From contig CAMPGT010000207.1 in the NCBI GenBank assembly GCA_946885665.1, positions 1 through 6,987 on the forward strand: DNA of 6,987 nt, given 5' to 3'. This stretch comes from an uncultured Chitinophagaceae bacterium (GTDB lineage: Bacteria; Bacteroidota; Bacteroidia; Chitinophagales; Chitinophagaceae). The notes beneath the pieces were generated by a model. It was given only the letters and a program-made list of their open reading frames with translations. It searched no databases and was not told the origin of the DNA. The position numbers and the translations under genes were made by a program. Positions 6,181 to 6,987 of the stretch are shown in pieces. The stretch's first letter is position 1, and each line of letters begins with the position of its first letter.

Positions 6181-6987
6181 TCAGACAACCTTTTTTTGAA
6201 GCGATAACAACTTTTTAGGATTTCGTATGAAAAATACGCTCATGAGCTTTCCGTTTTCAAAGTTGAACACCTGGCAAGTTGCGACGTTGGCGCCATCGTA
6301 ATAAAATAACGCGGGCTGTTTGTTGATTTCAGCCTTTGCAACTTTTGCGGCCGAATAAAACTTTTTATAGATGCCCTGCAGGAAGGCGGCAACCGCGCGA
6401 ACGCCTTCAACGGGATTGATGGCCGCCACTGCCCTGCCGCCTCCATCGGAAATGGCGAGAATGTCTTCGTTCAGCAGCTCTTCCAGGCGCGTGACGTCGC
6501 CTGCATGGATCACTTCGAGGTAGCGGTCAAGATTCCGGATGTTCGCTCCTTCTTCTTCGGGCGCGGATGGTTTGTGCAGTTGTTTTTTTGCGCGGTTCAG
6601 CAACTGTCGCGAATTGTCGGCGCTTATACCGAGCACGTCCGCAATTTCCTCGTGGTCGTAATCGAACGCTTCTTTGAGGATGAACACCCCGCGTTGCCTG
6701 GGGTTCAGTTTTTCGAGCAGCACCATCAGCGAATAAGACAGCGCTTCCTTCTTATCGATCTCCGAATCCGCGCTGTCCGTGGACACCGGTTCAGGCAGCC
6801 ATTCGCCCGGGTACTCGTCAACGGTTTTCTGTAATTTTTTCTTAAGATTGATCGAGAGATTGATCACCATGCGGATGAGATAGGCCTTTTCGTCCTGGAT
6901 CTCACCCTTATCAACGAGGTGGAATTTAAGAAAGGCGTCCTGCACCACATCCCGTGCATCTTCGAGCGACCCCAAAATATTGTAGGA
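6181..6987 (-). CDS. ECF RNA polymerase sigma factor, SigJ/ECF41-type with fused SnoaL-like domain (5' end beyond window)
   Basis: An alternative sigma factor that directs RNA polymerase to a small set of promoters. The frame is open from the window edge (TCC at 6987) to TGA at 6183-6181, giving 268 visible residues. The sequence begins inside region 2 (SYNILGSLEDARDVVQDAFL), so about 20-30 N-terminal residues are missing and no start is called; the TTG at 6975 lies inside a conserved helix and is not a start. Numbering from the first visible codon: sigma2 about 1-55; the linker motif GEWLPEP at 61-67, characteristic of this group; sigma4 about 88-138, with a helix-turn-helix around EEIADVLGISADNSRQLL; then a SnoaL-like domain about 150-255 with DGGGR at 181-185 and RNPKKL at 255-260, counterparts of the ECF41 DGGGK and NPDK motifs. 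The fused domain stands in for a separate anti-sigma factor, and none is encoded beside it. The two downstream genes are its likely targets. Confidence 0.93.
   Translation of the reverse strand, partial: SYNILGSLEDARDVVQDAFLKFHLVDKGEIQDEKAYLIRMVINLSINLKKKLQKTVDEYPGEWLPEPVSTDSADSEIDKKEALSYSLMVLLEKLNPRQRGVFILKEAFDYDHEEIADVLGISADNSRQLLNRAKKQLHKPSAPEEEGANIRNLDRYLEVIHAGDVTRLEELLNEDILAISDGGGRAVAAINPVEGVRAVAAFLQGIYKKFYSAAKVAKAEINKQPALFYYDGANVATCQVFNFENGKLMSVFFIRNPKKLLSLQKKVV

Noticed and set aside
6973..6975. TTG at 6975 as the sigma factor start
   Set aside because: The codons before it (SYNI) continue the conserved region 2 helix pattern seen as 'xYxxLGSxxDAxDVVQ' in this family, so the real start is outside the window.

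Overview
The window looks like a chromosomal segment of a Bacteroidota (Bacteroidetes) bacterium. The main evidence is a complete SusC/RagA-type TonB-dependent outer membrane protein followed directly by a SusD/RagB-type lipoprotein, a pair essentially restricted to this phylum. The absence of clear Shine-Dalgarno sequences before most starts fits as well. A Chitinophagaceae-like or related soil/aquatic lineage is a guess from the general look of the proteins and the fairly balanced base composition; the sequence does not prove it.

All five genes are on the minus strand, so transcription runs from high to low coordinates. From right to left they are: (1) 6987-6181, an ECF sigma factor of the SigJ/ECF41 type with a fused SnoaL-like C-terminal domain, cut at its N-terminus by the window edge; (2) 6132-5662, an AhpD-like carboxymuconolactone decarboxylase (CMD) family protein with a CxxC-x3-H centre; (3) 5617-4763, an NADPH-type beta-hydroxyacid dehydrogenase family oxidoreductase; (4) a 235-bp non-coding leader/promoter region, 4762-4528, with short direct repeats; (5) 4527-1459, SusC; (6) 1429-1, SusD, cut at its C-terminus by the window edge.

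The right-hand three genes form a recognisable module. ECF41 sigma factors are known to sit beside 'COE' genes (carboxymuconolactone decarboxylase, oxidoreductase, epimerase) and to drive them from a promoter of the form TGTCACA / about 16 nt / CGTC. Here both a C and an O gene follow the sigma gene. A perfect TGTCACA, 16 nt, then TGTC lies between the sigma stop codon and the CMD start. This gives a concrete model: the sigma factor, controlled by its own SnoaL-like domain, transcribes CMD and the oxidoreductase. The signal and the physiological substrate are unknown.

The left-hand pair is a nutrient-import system: SusD captures a glycan, peptide or other oligomer at the cell surface and SusC imports it into the periplasm using TonB energy. 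No hydrolase, SusE/F-like protein or dedicated regulator is visible, so the substrate cannot be named. The SusC lacks an N-terminal STN signalling domain, which argues against control by a FecI/FecR pair acting through this protein.
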